64,000 nt of DNA from Noviherbaspirillum sp. L7-7A (lineage in GTDB: Bacteria > Pseudomonadota > Gammaproteobacteria > Burkholderiales > Burkholderiaceae_D): contig NZ_JAHQRJ010000001.1 in NCBI RefSeq assembly GCF_019052805.1, positions 3,926,986 through 3,990,985 on the forward strand, written 5' to 3'. Positions 1 to 7,938 of the stretch are shown piece by piece. Made by a program: the position numbers and the translations under genes. The stretch's first letter is position 1. Every line of letters starts with the position of its first letter. Below the pieces are notes generated by a model, which did not search any database, was not told the origin of the DNA, and saw nothing but the letters and a program-made list of their open reading frames with translations.

Positions 1-1202
1 AGCACATAGACCACGCCGAACAGGTTGGAGCGCACCTGGGTCGCCAGCCGCAGCCGCTGCAGCTCGCCGGGCGAGAGCGTCGGCGTGCTGCGTTCCAGCG
101 TCAGGTAGCCCAGGCCCAGGTCCAGCAGCACCGCCAGCCGCGCTGCCAGGTCGGCCGCGATGCGCTGGCGCACGATGACCTGCTCCGGATGCGCGCGGTC
201 ATGCCGCGCGTTGCCCTTGGCCGTGCGCCCGGCATGCGGCGCCAGCAGGGCCGCCAGCTGCTTCAGGGGCAGGCGCGAGATCGCGCTGATGTCGTGGCCG
301 GCGAAGGTCACCGACAGCGACTCGCGCCGCAGCCGCTTGCCCTGGCAGACCGGGCAGTCATTGCTGACCAGGTAGCGCGCCACCCGTTTCTTCATCAGCG
401 GGCTCTGGGTCGTGGCATAGGTCTGCAGCACGTACTTGCGGGCGCTGGTGAAGGTGCCCTGGTAGCTGGGCGTGGCCTTCTGCTTCAGGGCCGCCTGCAC
501 CTCCCTCGCGCTGAGGCCGGAATAGACCGGCACGGTCGGCTGCTCGTCGGTGAAGAGGATCCAGTCGCGCTGCTTCCTGGGCAGGTCGCGCCAGGGCGTA
601 TCGACGTCGTAGCCCAGCGTCATCAGGATCTCGCGCAGGTTCTGGCCATGCCAGGCGGTGGGCCAGGCCGCGACCGCCCGCTCGCGTATGGTCAGGCTGT
701 CGTCGGGCACCATCGACTGCTCGGTGGCTTCCACCACCCGGCCCAGGCCGTGGCACTCCGGGCAGGCGCCCTCCGGCGTGTTGGGAGAGAACGATTCGGC
801 ATACAGCAGTTCCTGGCCCGGCGGATAGTCGCCGGCGCGGGAATACAGCATGCGCATCAGGTTGGAGAGGGTGGTGACGCTGCCGACCGAGGAGCGGGTG
901 GTCGGCGTGCCGCGCTGCTGCTGTAGCGCCACCGCCGGCGGCAGGCCGTCGATCTCGTCGACTTCCGGCACCGCCATCTGGTGGAACAGCCGTCGCGCAT
1001 AGGGCGACACCGATTCCAGGTAGCGCCGCTGCGCCTCGGCATACAGCGTGCCGAAGGCCAGCGACGACTTGCCCGAGCCGGACACGCCGGTGAAGACCAC
1101 CAGCGCATCGCGCGGGATGTCGACGTCGACATTTTTCAGGTTGTGCTCGCGGGCGCCGCGCACGCGGACGTTCGATGGAGGTGGCGTCGGTTTGTCGGAC
1201 AT
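1..1202 (-). CDS. UvrA-family excinuclease ATPase (paralogue, 3' part outside window)
   Basis: Partial gene: 400 codons from ATG at 1202 run open to the window edge. Near the N terminus there is a Walker A ([10 protein letters not shown]) followed by the UvrA signature [20 protein letters not shown] Cys pair (CPECHGLGR) belongs to a zinc module. At the window edge lies the ABC signature [14 protein letters not shown], followed by GVVYVL. UvrA recognises DNA lesions as an ATP-binding dimer in nucleotide excision repair. The first signature is reached by about residue 390, earlier than in the usual 940-aa housekeeping UvrA, and reads LSPGE instead of LSGGE. This suggests a shorter UvrA2-like paralogue (inference). 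It is the last gene on the minus strand after the glycan operon and is probably transcribed separately. Confidence 0.85.
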   Translation of the reverse strand, partial: MSDKPTPPPSNVRVRGAREHNLKNVDVDIPRDALVVFTGVSGSGKSSLAFGTLYAEAQRRYLESVSPYARRLFHQMAVPEVDEIDGLPPAVALQQQRGTPTTRSSVGSVTTLSNLMRMLYSRAGDYPPGQELLYAESFSPNTPEGACPECHGLGRVVEATEQSMVPDDSLTIRERAVAAWPTAWHGQNLREILMTLGYDVDTPWRDLPRKQRDWILFTDEQPTVPVYSGLSAREVQAALKQKATPSYQGTFTSARKYVLQTYATTQSPLMKKRVARYLVSNDCPVCQGKRLRRESLSVTFAGHDISAISRLPLKQLAALLAPHAGRTAKGNARHDRAHPEQVIVRQRIAADLAARLAVLLDLGLGYLTLERSTPTLSPGELQRLRLATQVRSNLFGVVYV

Positions 1203-1318
1203 GGGCAAGGCGCTTTCGGGGCCGCTGCGGGCGGCCCGGTTGGGTAGGTTGCCGCCAGCTTAGCGCCTGTGACACGGGCAGTCGGTGTCCTGGGTCACCT
1301 TGCGGCGCACAGCCTCCG

Positions 1319-2425
1319 TCACATCAGCAAGCTGCGCACCGCCTCCACCACCCGGGCAGGCGCCACCTTGCTCAGGCAGTCGTGATGCCCCTGCGGACAC
1401 ACGCTCTTGTAGCAATTCCTGCAGGCCACATCGTGATACAGCACCCGGCTTGGCGATTGCCACGGCGTGTGCTGCGGATTGGTCAGCGCATACAGGTCCA
1501 CCAGCGGCGTGCCCAGCGCGGCGGCGATATGGGCCGGGCCGGTGTTGTTCGACACCATGACCGGCGCCAGCGCAATCAGCGCGCCCAGCTGGCCCAGCGT
1601 GGCGTGGCCTGCCATGCTGTGGCCGGGCAGGCCGGCGGCCTCGCGTATGCCGTCGATCAGCGCGCCTTCCTCGGCGCTGCCGGTGAAGACCGCCTGCATG
1701 CCGTCCTCTGCCAGCAGCCGCAGCGCCTGTGCCCACTGCGCAGGCGGATAGCGGCGCGACGCGGCCGTGGCGCCGGGATGCATCAGCACCCAGGGCGTGC
1801 CGGGGCCGATGCCGCGCTGCGCCAGTGCGGCGCGCGCCCATGCCAGGTCGGCCTGCGGCACCGAGAACGACAGGCGTTCGTCCCGCGTGCGACAGCCGAT
1901 GCCGGCCACCAGGTCCAGCTGCCGCTGCACTTCATGGCGCACCTGCTGCTGCGGCTCCGTCTCCGGCGCCCAGTCCGACAGCAGCTGGTAGGGATTCTCG
2001 CGGCAGTGCGCCAGCCGCAGCGGTATGCCGGACATCTGGCACAGCATCGCCGCCGGCAATGCGCTCTGGCTGTAAGTGGTGAAGATGACGGCGGCATCGA
2101 AGCGGCCGGCGCGCAGCGTCTCGGCCATGGCCGGCACCGCATTGGCATCCTGGATAGCGCCATGCTTCATCCACGGCGCCTGGAAGGCGAGGGCGGCATC
2201 GAGTTCGGGGATGAAGGAAGCCACCGCCACGCCGCCGGGCGAGCTGAGCAGGGTCAGCCGGCGGCCCGGTGCGCTGTCGCGCAACGCCCGCATGGCCGGC
2301 GTGCACATCAGCACGTCGCCCAGGTAATCCAGCCGGATGCAGAGGATATGGCGGGCGTCGCTCCAGCGCATGCCACTGATGTGGCTGATGTGGCTGACAT
2401 CGCTGGCATCGCCGATGCCGCTCAT
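1319..2425 (-). CDS. Glycosyltransferase family 9 (heptosyltransferase-like)
   Basis: About 368 aa. GT9 enzymes transfer heptose or related sugars from ADP- or NDP-sugars during LPS or glycan assembly at the cytoplasmic membrane. Visible features are the N-terminal IRLDYLGDVLMCTPAMRAL, a mid-protein HPGATAASRRYP nucleotide-binding loop, and the NNTGPAHIAAALGTPLVDLYA block typical of GT9. The C terminus has a cysteine cluster CRNCYKSVCPQGHHDC. The start is the ATG at 2425, in a 4-base ATGA overlap with the upstream HAD phosphatase; a longer reading frame exists but would run far into that gene. The N terminus is encoded by a short imperfect repeat (residues SDVSHISHIS). It is the last gene of the leftward glycan operon. 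Confidence 0.85.
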   Translation of the reverse strand: MSGIGDASDVSHISHISGMRWSDARHILCIRLDYLGDVLMCTPAMRALRDSAPGRRLTLLSSPGGVAVASFIPELDAALAFQAPWMKHGAIQDANAVPAMAETLRAGRFDAAVIFTTYSQSALPAAMLCQMSGIPLRLAHCRENPYQLLSDWAPETEPQQQVRHEVQRQLDLVAGIGCRTRDERLSFSVPQADLAWARAALAQRGIGPGTPWVLMHPGATAASRRYPPAQWAQALRLLAEDGMQAVFTGSAEEGALIDGIREAAGLPGHSMAGHATLGQLGALIALAPVMVSNNTGPAHIAAALGTPLVDLYALTNPQHTPWQSPSRVLYHDVACRNCYKSVCPQGHHDCLSKVAPARVVEAVRSLLM

Positions 2426-3006
2426 GACGCCTCCCGCACCGGCATGGCCGCATCGAACCGCTGCATCGCCCGTGCCGCGCTCAGCAGGTCCGGCGCGCTG
2501 ATGTCGGGGGTGCGCAGCGGCGAACGCAGCCATTCGGTTTCATTGCCGTTGTTAATCAGTACAGTGCGGCAGCCGGCGCGGCGGCCGGCTTCCACATCGT
2601 TCAGGATGTCGCCCACCATCCATGAGCGCGCAAGGTCGATGCCGTGCTCGCGGGCGGCCTGCTGCAGCATGCCGGGCAGAGGCTTGCGGCAGTTGCATTC
2701 AAGTGCATAGCCTGCTGCTGCGCCTTCCGGATGATGCGGACACCAGTACCAGCCGTCGAGCGTCACGCCTTCCCGCGCCAGCATGTCCTGCAGCGCGGCA
2801 AACAGCGGCGGCAGCGCGGCCTCGCTGAACAGGCCGCGCGCCACGCCCGACTGGTTGCTCACCACGATGAGCCGGTAGCCCAGCTCCTGCATCAGGCGCA
2901 GCGCCGGGCCGGCATGGGGCGCGAGCCGCAGCCGGTCCGGGTCGACGTTGTAGGGCACGTCGTCGATCAGGGTGCCATCCTTGTCGAGAAACACGGCGCG
3001 CTTCAT
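2422..3006 (-). CDS. gmhB: HAD-family D,D-heptose 1,7-bisphosphate phosphatase (GmhB-like)
   Basis: About 194 aa. GmhB removes the C7 phosphate of D-glycero-manno-heptose 1,7-bisphosphate, a cytosolic step toward ADP- or GDP-heptose. The HAD motif I is FLDKDGTLIDDVPYN near the N terminus. VVSNQSGVARG supplies motif II, and CNCRKPLPGM contains Cys residues of the GmhB zinc loop (CPHHPE...CNC) plus the motif III Lys. MVGDILNDVEAG is motif IV. The start is ATG 3006; the reading frame upstream is unsupported. An AGGAG lies 10 nt upstream, inside a repeated 18-mer (3006-3023). It overlaps the next GT9 gene by ATGA. Its presence argues that the locus makes a heptose-derived sugar. Confidence 0.85.
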   Translation of the reverse strand: MKRAVFLDKDGTLIDDVPYNVDPDRLRLAPHAGPALRLMQELGYRLIVVSNQSGVARGLFSEAALPPLFAALQDMLAREGVTLDGWYWCPHHPEGAAAGYALECNCRKPLPGMLQQAAREHGIDLARSWMVGDILNDVEAGRRAGCRTVLINNGNETEWLRSPLRTPDISAPDLLSAARAMQRFDAAMPVREAS

Positions 3007-3023
3007 GCCGCGCAGGCTCCTAG
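3006..3023 (-). repeat. Copy 3 of the 18-bp stop-codon motif CTAGGAGCCTGCGCGGCA
   Basis: On the minus strand these 18 bases are identical to both ends of the palindrome at 47552-47720. The motif holds the TAG stop of the SDR gene (3020-3022), supplies an AGGAG for the next gene, and its last base is the A of that gene's ATG. An 18-base exact match 44 kb away is not expected by chance in a window of this size. Confidence 0.8.
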
Positions 3024-3805
3024 GGCCATGAGGTCTCCCGCATCGGCAGCACCATGATTTCCGCCACCACGGTTTCATCCGGCAGCAGCAGCACCGACTT
3101 GACCGCCTGCGCCACATTGGCAGGCTCCTGCAGCGTGGCCACGTCGATGTCGGGGAAACGGTCCAGCAGGAAGGGCGTGCGCATGCCGCCGGCCACTACC
3201 GCAGTGACCTTGATGCCATGCGGCCGCAGCTCCGCATGCATGGCATGCGACAGGCCCAGCAGGCCCCATTTGCTGGCATGGTAGGCCGAGGCATTCGGCC
3301 AGGCGCGCTTGGCGGCGGTGGACGCGATGTTGACGATATGGCCGCGGCCATTGCGCTTCATCTCTTCCGACGCATGCTTGGCCAGCAGGAAGGGGCCGTT
3401 GAGATTTGTGTTGATGACCCGCAGCCACTGCTCAGGCGCCAGCTCGGCCATCGACAGCGTGACATCGGTGCCGGCATTGTTGATCAGCACGTCGATGGTG
3501 CCGAAGCGGCTGACGGTCTGTTCGATGGCCTGCTGCGCCCCGGCCGGGTCGCCCACATCGAAGCCGATCGCATGGATGCGTTCGGCGACGGCGCCGCCGG
3601 TTTCGGCCAGCGTGCGCGCCAGCGCCTCGGCCTTCTCCCTATGCAGGTCGCCCACCACCACGTTGGCGCCGGACGAGGCCAGCATGTGGCACAGCGCCGC
3701 GCCCAGGCCGCTGGCGCCGCCGGTCACCAGTACCGTGCGGCCGGCCAGGCTGTTGTCGGTCGATGCGCCGTTGCTTGTGTCTGACGGTCGGTTCAATTGG
3801 TCCAT
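3020..3805 (-). CDS. Short-chain dehydrogenase/reductase (SDR)
   Basis: 261 aa, a classical SDR. It has the cofactor motif TGGASGLG (about residues 29-36), LINNAGTD (NNAG motif), a Ser in NIASTAA, and the active-site YHASK. An acidic residue after beta-2 (VVGDLHREKA) suggests NAD over NADP, though that is only a hint. The start ATG at 3805 lies inside the upstream GT4 gene (13-bp overlap), so the two are translationally coupled. Within a glycan operon it may oxidise or reduce a sugar or a lipid intermediate; the substrate cannot be read from sequence. The gene ends with TAG inside the repeated 18-mer described at 3006. Confidence 0.85.
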   Translation of the reverse strand: MDQLNRPSDTSNGASTDNSLAGRTVLVTGGASGLGAALCHMLASSGANVVVGDLHREKAEALARTLAETGGAVAERIHAIGFDVGDPAGAQQAIEQTVSRFGTIDVLINNAGTDVTLSMAELAPEQWLRVINTNLNGPFLLAKHASEEMKRNGRGHIVNIASTAAKRAWPNASAYHASKWGLLGLSHAMHAELRPHGIKVTAVVAGGMRTPFLLDRFPDIDVATLQEPANVAQAVKSVLLLPDETVVAEIMVLPMRETSWP

Positions 3806-5100
3806 TCGAGCTCCGTATGGTTGGACCCGCCGCTGGCCACGAGCGACTGCGGCAGGCTGGTTGGCGCGGCCCCGAGGACCGCTTCATAAACATCGGCAAT
3901 GCGGCCGGCGACATGGCGCCAGGTATAACGGCCATGCACCCGGCGCAGGCCTTCCCGCCCCATGCGCCGGGCTTCCTGCGGCTGCGCATGCAGCACGGCC
4001 AGCCGGTCGGCCACCGCTTCCGGGTCATTCGGCGGCACCAGGAAGCCGGTGCTGCCGTCGACCACCGTATGCTTGATGCCGCCGACAGCCGAACCGATCA
4101 CGGGTACGCTGCAGGCCATCGCCTCCAGCGGCGTGATGCCGAACGGTTCATACCAGGGCGTGGTGATGAACACATCGGCTGCGCTGTAGTAGTCGCGCAA
4201 TTCGCTGCGCGGCCGCTGGCCGGCGAAAAACACCTGTCCCGACAGGTCGAGCCGCTCGGCCAGCGCCTTCAGGCGCGCCATCTCCGGCCCGCCGTGGCCG
4301 CCTTGGCCACGGTCCTGACAGTCGCTGCCGACCACCAAGAGCCGCGCCGCCACGCCATGCCGGTCGCGCAACGCGGCAACCGCCTCGATCGCGGTGTCCA
4401 CGCCCTTGCGCGGCACCATGCGGCCCAGTTGCAGCACCACGAATTCCTGCGGCTGCAGGCCCAGCTTGTTGCGCGCCAGTCCATGCACCGGCCAGAACTC
4501 TTCCGGATCGAAGCCGCATGGCACGATGTCCATGCGCGAGGTTGGCGCGCCATAGTGCCGCGCCATGTCTTCCATATCCTGCGGGCATTCGGCGATGATG
4601 CGGTCGGCATCGCGCATCAGGCTTTCCTCGATGGCCTCGCGCTCGGCCGGGAAGCCATCCGCCTTGCCCTGATGCAGGCGGCGCACCCGCCCCAGCGCAT
4701 GGAAGGTGATGACGAAGGGCGTGCCCAGCCCCTGCCGCACCTGCCGGGCCACCATGCCCGACATGAAGAAGTTCGCATGCAGCAGGTCGTAGCGCAGGTC
4801 ATGGGCGCGCGCAAAGCCGATCATGAAGCGCGCGAACTCGTCCATGTAGGGCAGCATCGCTTCCTTCGGTATCGCATGCGGCGGCCCGGCCGGCACATGG
4901 ATCACGCGCACATCCAGTTCCCAGTTCACCACCTGCGGCAGCGCCGGGCTGTCGCAGCGGGTATAGACATCCACCAGGTAGCCGCGTTGCGCCAGATGGC
5001 GCGCCACCTGTGCCACGTACACATTCTGTCCGCCGCTGTCCACGCTGCCGGGAACAGCCAGCGGCGACGCATGCTCGCTGACCAGCGCTATTCTTCTCAT
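3793..5100 (-). CDS. Glycosyltransferase family 4 (sucrose-synthase-like)
   Basis: 435 aa, GT-B fold. The N terminus SVDSGGQNVYVAQVARHLAQ is the glycine-rich acceptor motif shared with sucrose-phosphate synthase and MshA-type GT4 enzymes. LGRMVPRKGVDTAIEA gives the nucleotide-sugar Lys region. The C-terminal EPFGITPLEAMACSVPVIGS is the E-x7-E retaining motif. The start is ATG 5100: GGAAAGG sits 8 nt upstream. A GTG 9 bases earlier is open but would overlap that Shine-Dalgarno. It ends 13 bp into the SDR gene. It probably adds a hexose in a cytosolic step of the surface glycan; donor and acceptor are unknown. Confidence 0.85.
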   Translation of the reverse strand: MRRIALVSEHASPLAVPGSVDSGGQNVYVAQVARHLAQRGYLVDVYTRCDSPALPQVVNWELDVRVIHVPAGPPHAIPKEAMLPYMDEFARFMIGFARAHDLRYDLLHANFFMSGMVARQVRQGLGTPFVITFHALGRVRRLHQGKADGFPAEREAIEESLMRDADRIIAECPQDMEDMARHYGAPTSRMDIVPCGFDPEEFWPVHGLARNKLGLQPQEFVVLQLGRMVPRKGVDTAIEAVAALRDRHGVAARLLVVGSDCQDRGQGGHGGPEMARLKALAERLDLSGQVFFAGQRPRSELRDYYSAADVFITTPWYEPFGITPLEAMACSVPVIGSAVGGIKHTVVDGSTGFLVPPNDPEAVADRLAVLHAQPQEARRMGREGLRRVHGRYTWRHVAGRIADVYEAVLGAAPTSLPQSLVASGGSNHTELEWTN

Positions 5101-5181
5101 GATCAACACCTTTCCAACGAACGGTTAAACAATCTGTCTGACCGAGGGCGCACTGTGCCGCGCAAGCGCCTGTTGACGGCA

Positions 5182-5679
5182 TCAGCCTTGCGGCAGGAAC
5201 GGTCCCTGGCTGCGCGCCCGCGCGGCCGCCGCCTTGGCCTGGGCGCGCATGCACAGCGCCACCGCGCCGGCGAAGGCTTCGTCATACCAGGGGTCGGCGC
5301 CGCTGGCCGCCACCACGATGCCGTCCAGCGCCACACTGCCCCACAGCACCGTGTCGCCCGCTTCCAGCAGGTAGGGCCGCTGTTCCTGCACGATGTGGCT
5401 GTCCATGCCGGTGCGCCATGCGACCCTGGCCTTGGCAACGGCAAAGCTGCGATAGTCGGCATCCCACTTGCTGCGATCGCCCAACGCGTGCTCGTACAAA
5501 ATGGCTTCCTCGAACGAGGAAGTAACCGGGCTGCTGCCAGGCTTCATCACGATCAGGTAGAAGAAGCCGCTCTCGCCGGCGCTCTTGTTGTCGATTGCAG
5601 TGGCTATCATGGGCAGTGCCATCGCGACTGCCCGCGCCGCGGCGTCGCGGTCTAGCAGGAAGCTGGAAAATCCCGTCAT
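5182..5679 (-). CDS. Small GlcG/HbpS-like protein in the glycan operon
   Basis: 165 aa, no signal peptide. I do not recognise it with certainty. Its middle and C-terminal part (SFAVAKARVAWRTG, then LLEAGDTVLWGSVALDGIVV, then AASGADPWYDEAFAGAVALC) follows the order of motifs in GlcG/HbpS proteins: a KA-containing helix, then a Gly-rich strand, then SGA...DE. Those proteins bind haem or corrinoid-like ligands or act as accessory sensors. It is a real gene by context: its ATG overlaps the stop of the upstream glycosyltransferase (ATGA, 5676-5679), and it keeps the operon's codon bias. The role inside a sugar operon is unclear. Confidence 0.6.
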   Translation of the reverse strand: MTGFSSFLLDRDAAARAVAMALPMIATAIDNKSAGESGFFYLIVMKPGSSPVTSSFEEAILYEHALGDRSKWDADYRSFAVAKARVAWRTGMDSHIVQEQRPYLLEAGDTVLWGSVALDGIVVAASGADPWYDEAFAGAVALCMRAQAKAAAARARSQGPFLPQG

Positions 5680-6671
5680 TGCATTTCCTCCAGGCGGTTG
5701 TCCATCGGGGTGGCGGCCAGCGGCCTGGTGCCGGTGACCTGGGCGAAGGTGTCGTTCCAGTCGCGCACGAAGCGCGCAATGTGGAAGCGTTCGAGGGCAC
5801 GCCGGCGCGCGCCGGCACCCAGTTCACGCGCCAGCGCCGGCTCGCGCAGCAGTTCCTGCATGCGCTCGGCCAGCGCATCGACATTGGTGTCGATATAGCC
5901 CGAGCGCCCGTTTTCGATCACGGTTGACACTTCAGTGGTGGCCAGCGCCACCACCGGCAGGCCCACCATCATCGCTTCCAGCACCGCCAGGCCCAGGCTG
6001 GTGTAGCGGATCGGATTGAACAGGAAGCGGTATTGCGCGGCGAAGGCCGGCAGCTGCGCATGCTGGACCTCGCCCAGGCCATCCATCTCTTCCGCGCCCA
6101 TGCCGACCAGGTCCAGCGGCACCGAGCGGCGCGCATGCAGGAAGACATCGCCGCCCAGCCGGCGTCCGCGCCGCGCAAGATGATTGACGATCACCAGGCC
6201 GCGCGCCAGCGAGCCGTCGTAGCGCGCCTGCGGCGGCACCATCACGCCATGCTCGACCACGCGGGTCGGGGTGCGGCCGCTGTCCCACATCAGCGCATTG
6301 AAATGGGTGACATGCACCAGCAGCACCTCGGGGTCGTCGACCGGATGCGGCATGTCGGTCGGATGCTCGCGCGGGGTGTCGTGCTCGATATAGATGCGCG
6401 GCAGCCGCCGCTGCGCCTCCGTGAGAAATTCATGCTGGTCCTTCAGGTACTGGTCATCGTCCTGGAACAGGATGCAGTCGAACTGCATGCCGGCGGCCTG
6501 GTCGACCGGCAGGTCGGTCACATTGTCGCCCCACGGTATATGGCCGCAGCGGCCGCCGTAGCCGGGCGGGCGGCCCGGTTTCGAAAGCACGTAGAACTGG
6601 TGCGGCGCCTGCGTCAGGTAGTACAGATAGCTGCCGTGGGTATGCCAGGTAAGAATCTTCAATGGACGCAT
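5676..6671 (-). CDS. Glycosyltransferase, GT4/GT-B type
   Basis: 331 aa. The N terminus ILTWHTHGSYLYYLTQ and the C-terminal Rossmann half with FNPIRYTSLGLAVLEAMMVG and LPVVALATTEVSTVIENGRSG resemble GT4 transferases. The E-x7-E pair is not canonical; Leu occupies the usual first Glu position in SLGLAVLEAMM. A DDDQ stretch (LFQDDDQYLKDQHEFL) and EHDTPREHPT lie in the N-terminal half. The start ATG 6671 follows the upstream GT2 stop by 15 bp. It overlaps the GlcG-like gene by 4 bp. Probable glycan assembly enzyme of unknown specificity. Confidence 0.75.
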   Translation of the reverse strand: MRPLKILTWHTHGSYLYYLTQAPHQFYVLSKPGRPPGYGGRCGHIPWGDNVTDLPVDQAAGMQFDCILFQDDDQYLKDQHEFLTEAQRRLPRIYIEHDTPREHPTDMPHPVDDPEVLLVHVTHFNALMWDSGRTPTRVVEHGVMVPPQARYDGSLARGLVIVNHLARRGRRLGGDVFLHARRSVPLDLVGMGAEEMDGLGEVQHAQLPAFAAQYRFLFNPIRYTSLGLAVLEAMMVGLPVVALATTEVSTVIENGRSGYIDTNVDALAERMQELLREPALARELGAGARRRALERFHIARFVRDWNDTFAQVTGTRPLAATPMDNRLEEMQ

Positions 6672-6686
6672 GGTGTCCTGCCTCCA

Positions 6687-7769
6687 TCACAGAAAGAGCA
6701 CGCGAAAGCGCGCCGCGCCCACCATGCGCCACCACACCGCGAGCACCGGTATCGCGGCCGACGTCAATGCCATCTCGACCACATGGCCTGCGGTGCGCGT
6801 GGTGTTTTTCAGCCTGATTGCGCACAGCCAGGCGGTCATGCCCAGCCATACCGCTGCCGCCAGCATGGCCAGTGTCCGGTAACCCAGGGCCGTGCCCAGC
6901 ACGGTGGCCAGCAGGGAAGCGACGATCAGGTAATAGTCCCAGCGCGGCGTGGCGCGGATCTTCTCGCGGTAGAGCCGTGGATGCTTCTTGTACAGCAGCG
7001 CATCGAACTGGATCTTCTTCTGCTGGCTGATCGACACGCCCCACTTTGCAGGGCGCACCGGATGCACCACCAGCGCATCGGGCGCATGCCTGATGCGGGC
7101 GCCCTGCGCCAGCAGGCGGAAATGAAAGTCGCTGTCCTCGCGCCAGGCCAGGCGGAACCGCTCGTCAAAGCCATCGAGCGCCTGCAGCATCGCCTTGCGG
7201 CAGAAGCAGTTGGCGGTAACGAACTCGGCAGTGGCCAGGTGGCTGGCATCGCGTTCATAGTCGGTCGGATTGTCGGGAAGCGGCATGGTGATGCGGCCCC
7301 ACAATGCATCGACATCTACATCCAGCGCCATCAGGCCATGGCGCAGCCAGTTGGCGTCGGGCACGGTATCGTCGTCGGTGAAGGCGATCACTTCCGAACG
7401 GCCATGGCGCCAGCCACGGTTGCGGGCTGCCGCGGGCCCATGCGGCCCATGGTTGGCGACATAACGCACTGCCAGCCCGCGCCGCGCCGCCTGCGCTGCC
7501 CACTGGCCCACCACATCGCGGGTGGCGTCGCTGGGCGCGTCATCGACCACGATGATCTCCATGTCGGCGCCGCGCAGGGTCTGGCCAGTCAGCGCGGCCA
7601 TGCAGCGGTTGAGCAGGTCGGCGCGGCCGCAGGTGGGCACCACCACCGACACCGGCAGGCGAAGCGCCAGGCCGGCCGGCGCCGCGCGGCGTTCCACGCC
7701 ATCCCGTTGCGCCTTGCCGCCCGCCATGCTGGCCTGCGGCAAGGCTGATGAGTAAGCATGTCTGTCCAT
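6687..7769 (-). CDS. Glycosyltransferase family 2 with C-terminal membrane segments
   Basis: About 360 aa. GT-A fold: LPVSVVVPTCGRADLLNRC, then IIVVDDAPSD, then the metal-binding FTDDDTVPD, and a WREDSDFHFRLL acceptor or catalytic region. After about residue 285 there are two to three hydrophobic segments (YYLIVASLLATVLGTALGY and later), so it is membrane anchored with the catalytic domain in the cytosol. The start is ATG 7769; a GTG directly upstream (7772) is also open. It is the first glycosyltransferase of the leftward operon and lies 163 bp downstream of the ABC exporter. It may initiate or extend a lipid-linked glycan (inference). Confidence 0.85.
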   Translation of the reverse strand: MDRHAYSSALPQASMAGGKAQRDGVERRAAPAGLALRLPVSVVVPTCGRADLLNRCMAALTGQTLRGADMEIIVVDDAPSDATRDVVGQWAAQAARRGLAVRYVANHGPHGPAAARNRGWRHGRSEVIAFTDDDTVPDANWLRHGLMALDVDVDALWGRITMPLPDNPTDYERDASHLATAEFVTANCFCRKAMLQALDGFDERFRLAWREDSDFHFRLLAQGARIRHAPDALVVHPVRPAKWGVSISQQKKIQFDALLYKKHPRLYREKIRATPRWDYYLIVASLLATVLGTALGYRTLAMLAAAVWLGMTAWLCAIRLKNTTRTAGHVVEMALTSAAIPVLAVWWRMVGAARFRVLFL

Positions 7770-7906
7770 CACTTGATATCCATAAAGTCTGCAAAGCCCA
7801 GGGCAAGGACACGAAGCACAACAGTAGGAACAGCAAGAACAATCCCGGGCATCGCTGATGCAAATCCCGTTCCAGAGACGGAACGATCCCTACGGCAATC
7901 CGGCAA

Positions 7907-7938
7907 GCTCATGCGCTCATGCGCTCATGCGCTCATGC
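7907..7938. repeat. Four perfect 8-bp tandem repeats (GCTCATGC) at the end of the ABC exporter gene
   Basis: Four head-to-tail copies. Read on the minus strand the unit is GCATGAGC, so TGA recurs every 8 bp. The first TGA (7935-7933) is the stop of the ABC exporter and the following ones fall in the other two frames. It is one of four such arrays in the window (see also 24215, 53667 and 57611). Confidence 0.9.

Noticed and set aside
189..926. Long plus-strand frames opposite the UvrA-like gene (also 1175-2710, 3763-5655, 6033-7748)
   Set aside because: GC-rich antisense shadows full of Arg/Ala/His with no domain logic; strong genes lie on the other strand.
358..1275. 305-codon minus-strand open frame
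   Set aside because: It is a shadow of the UvrA-like gene; the true frame has the Walker A and ABC signature and starts at 1202.
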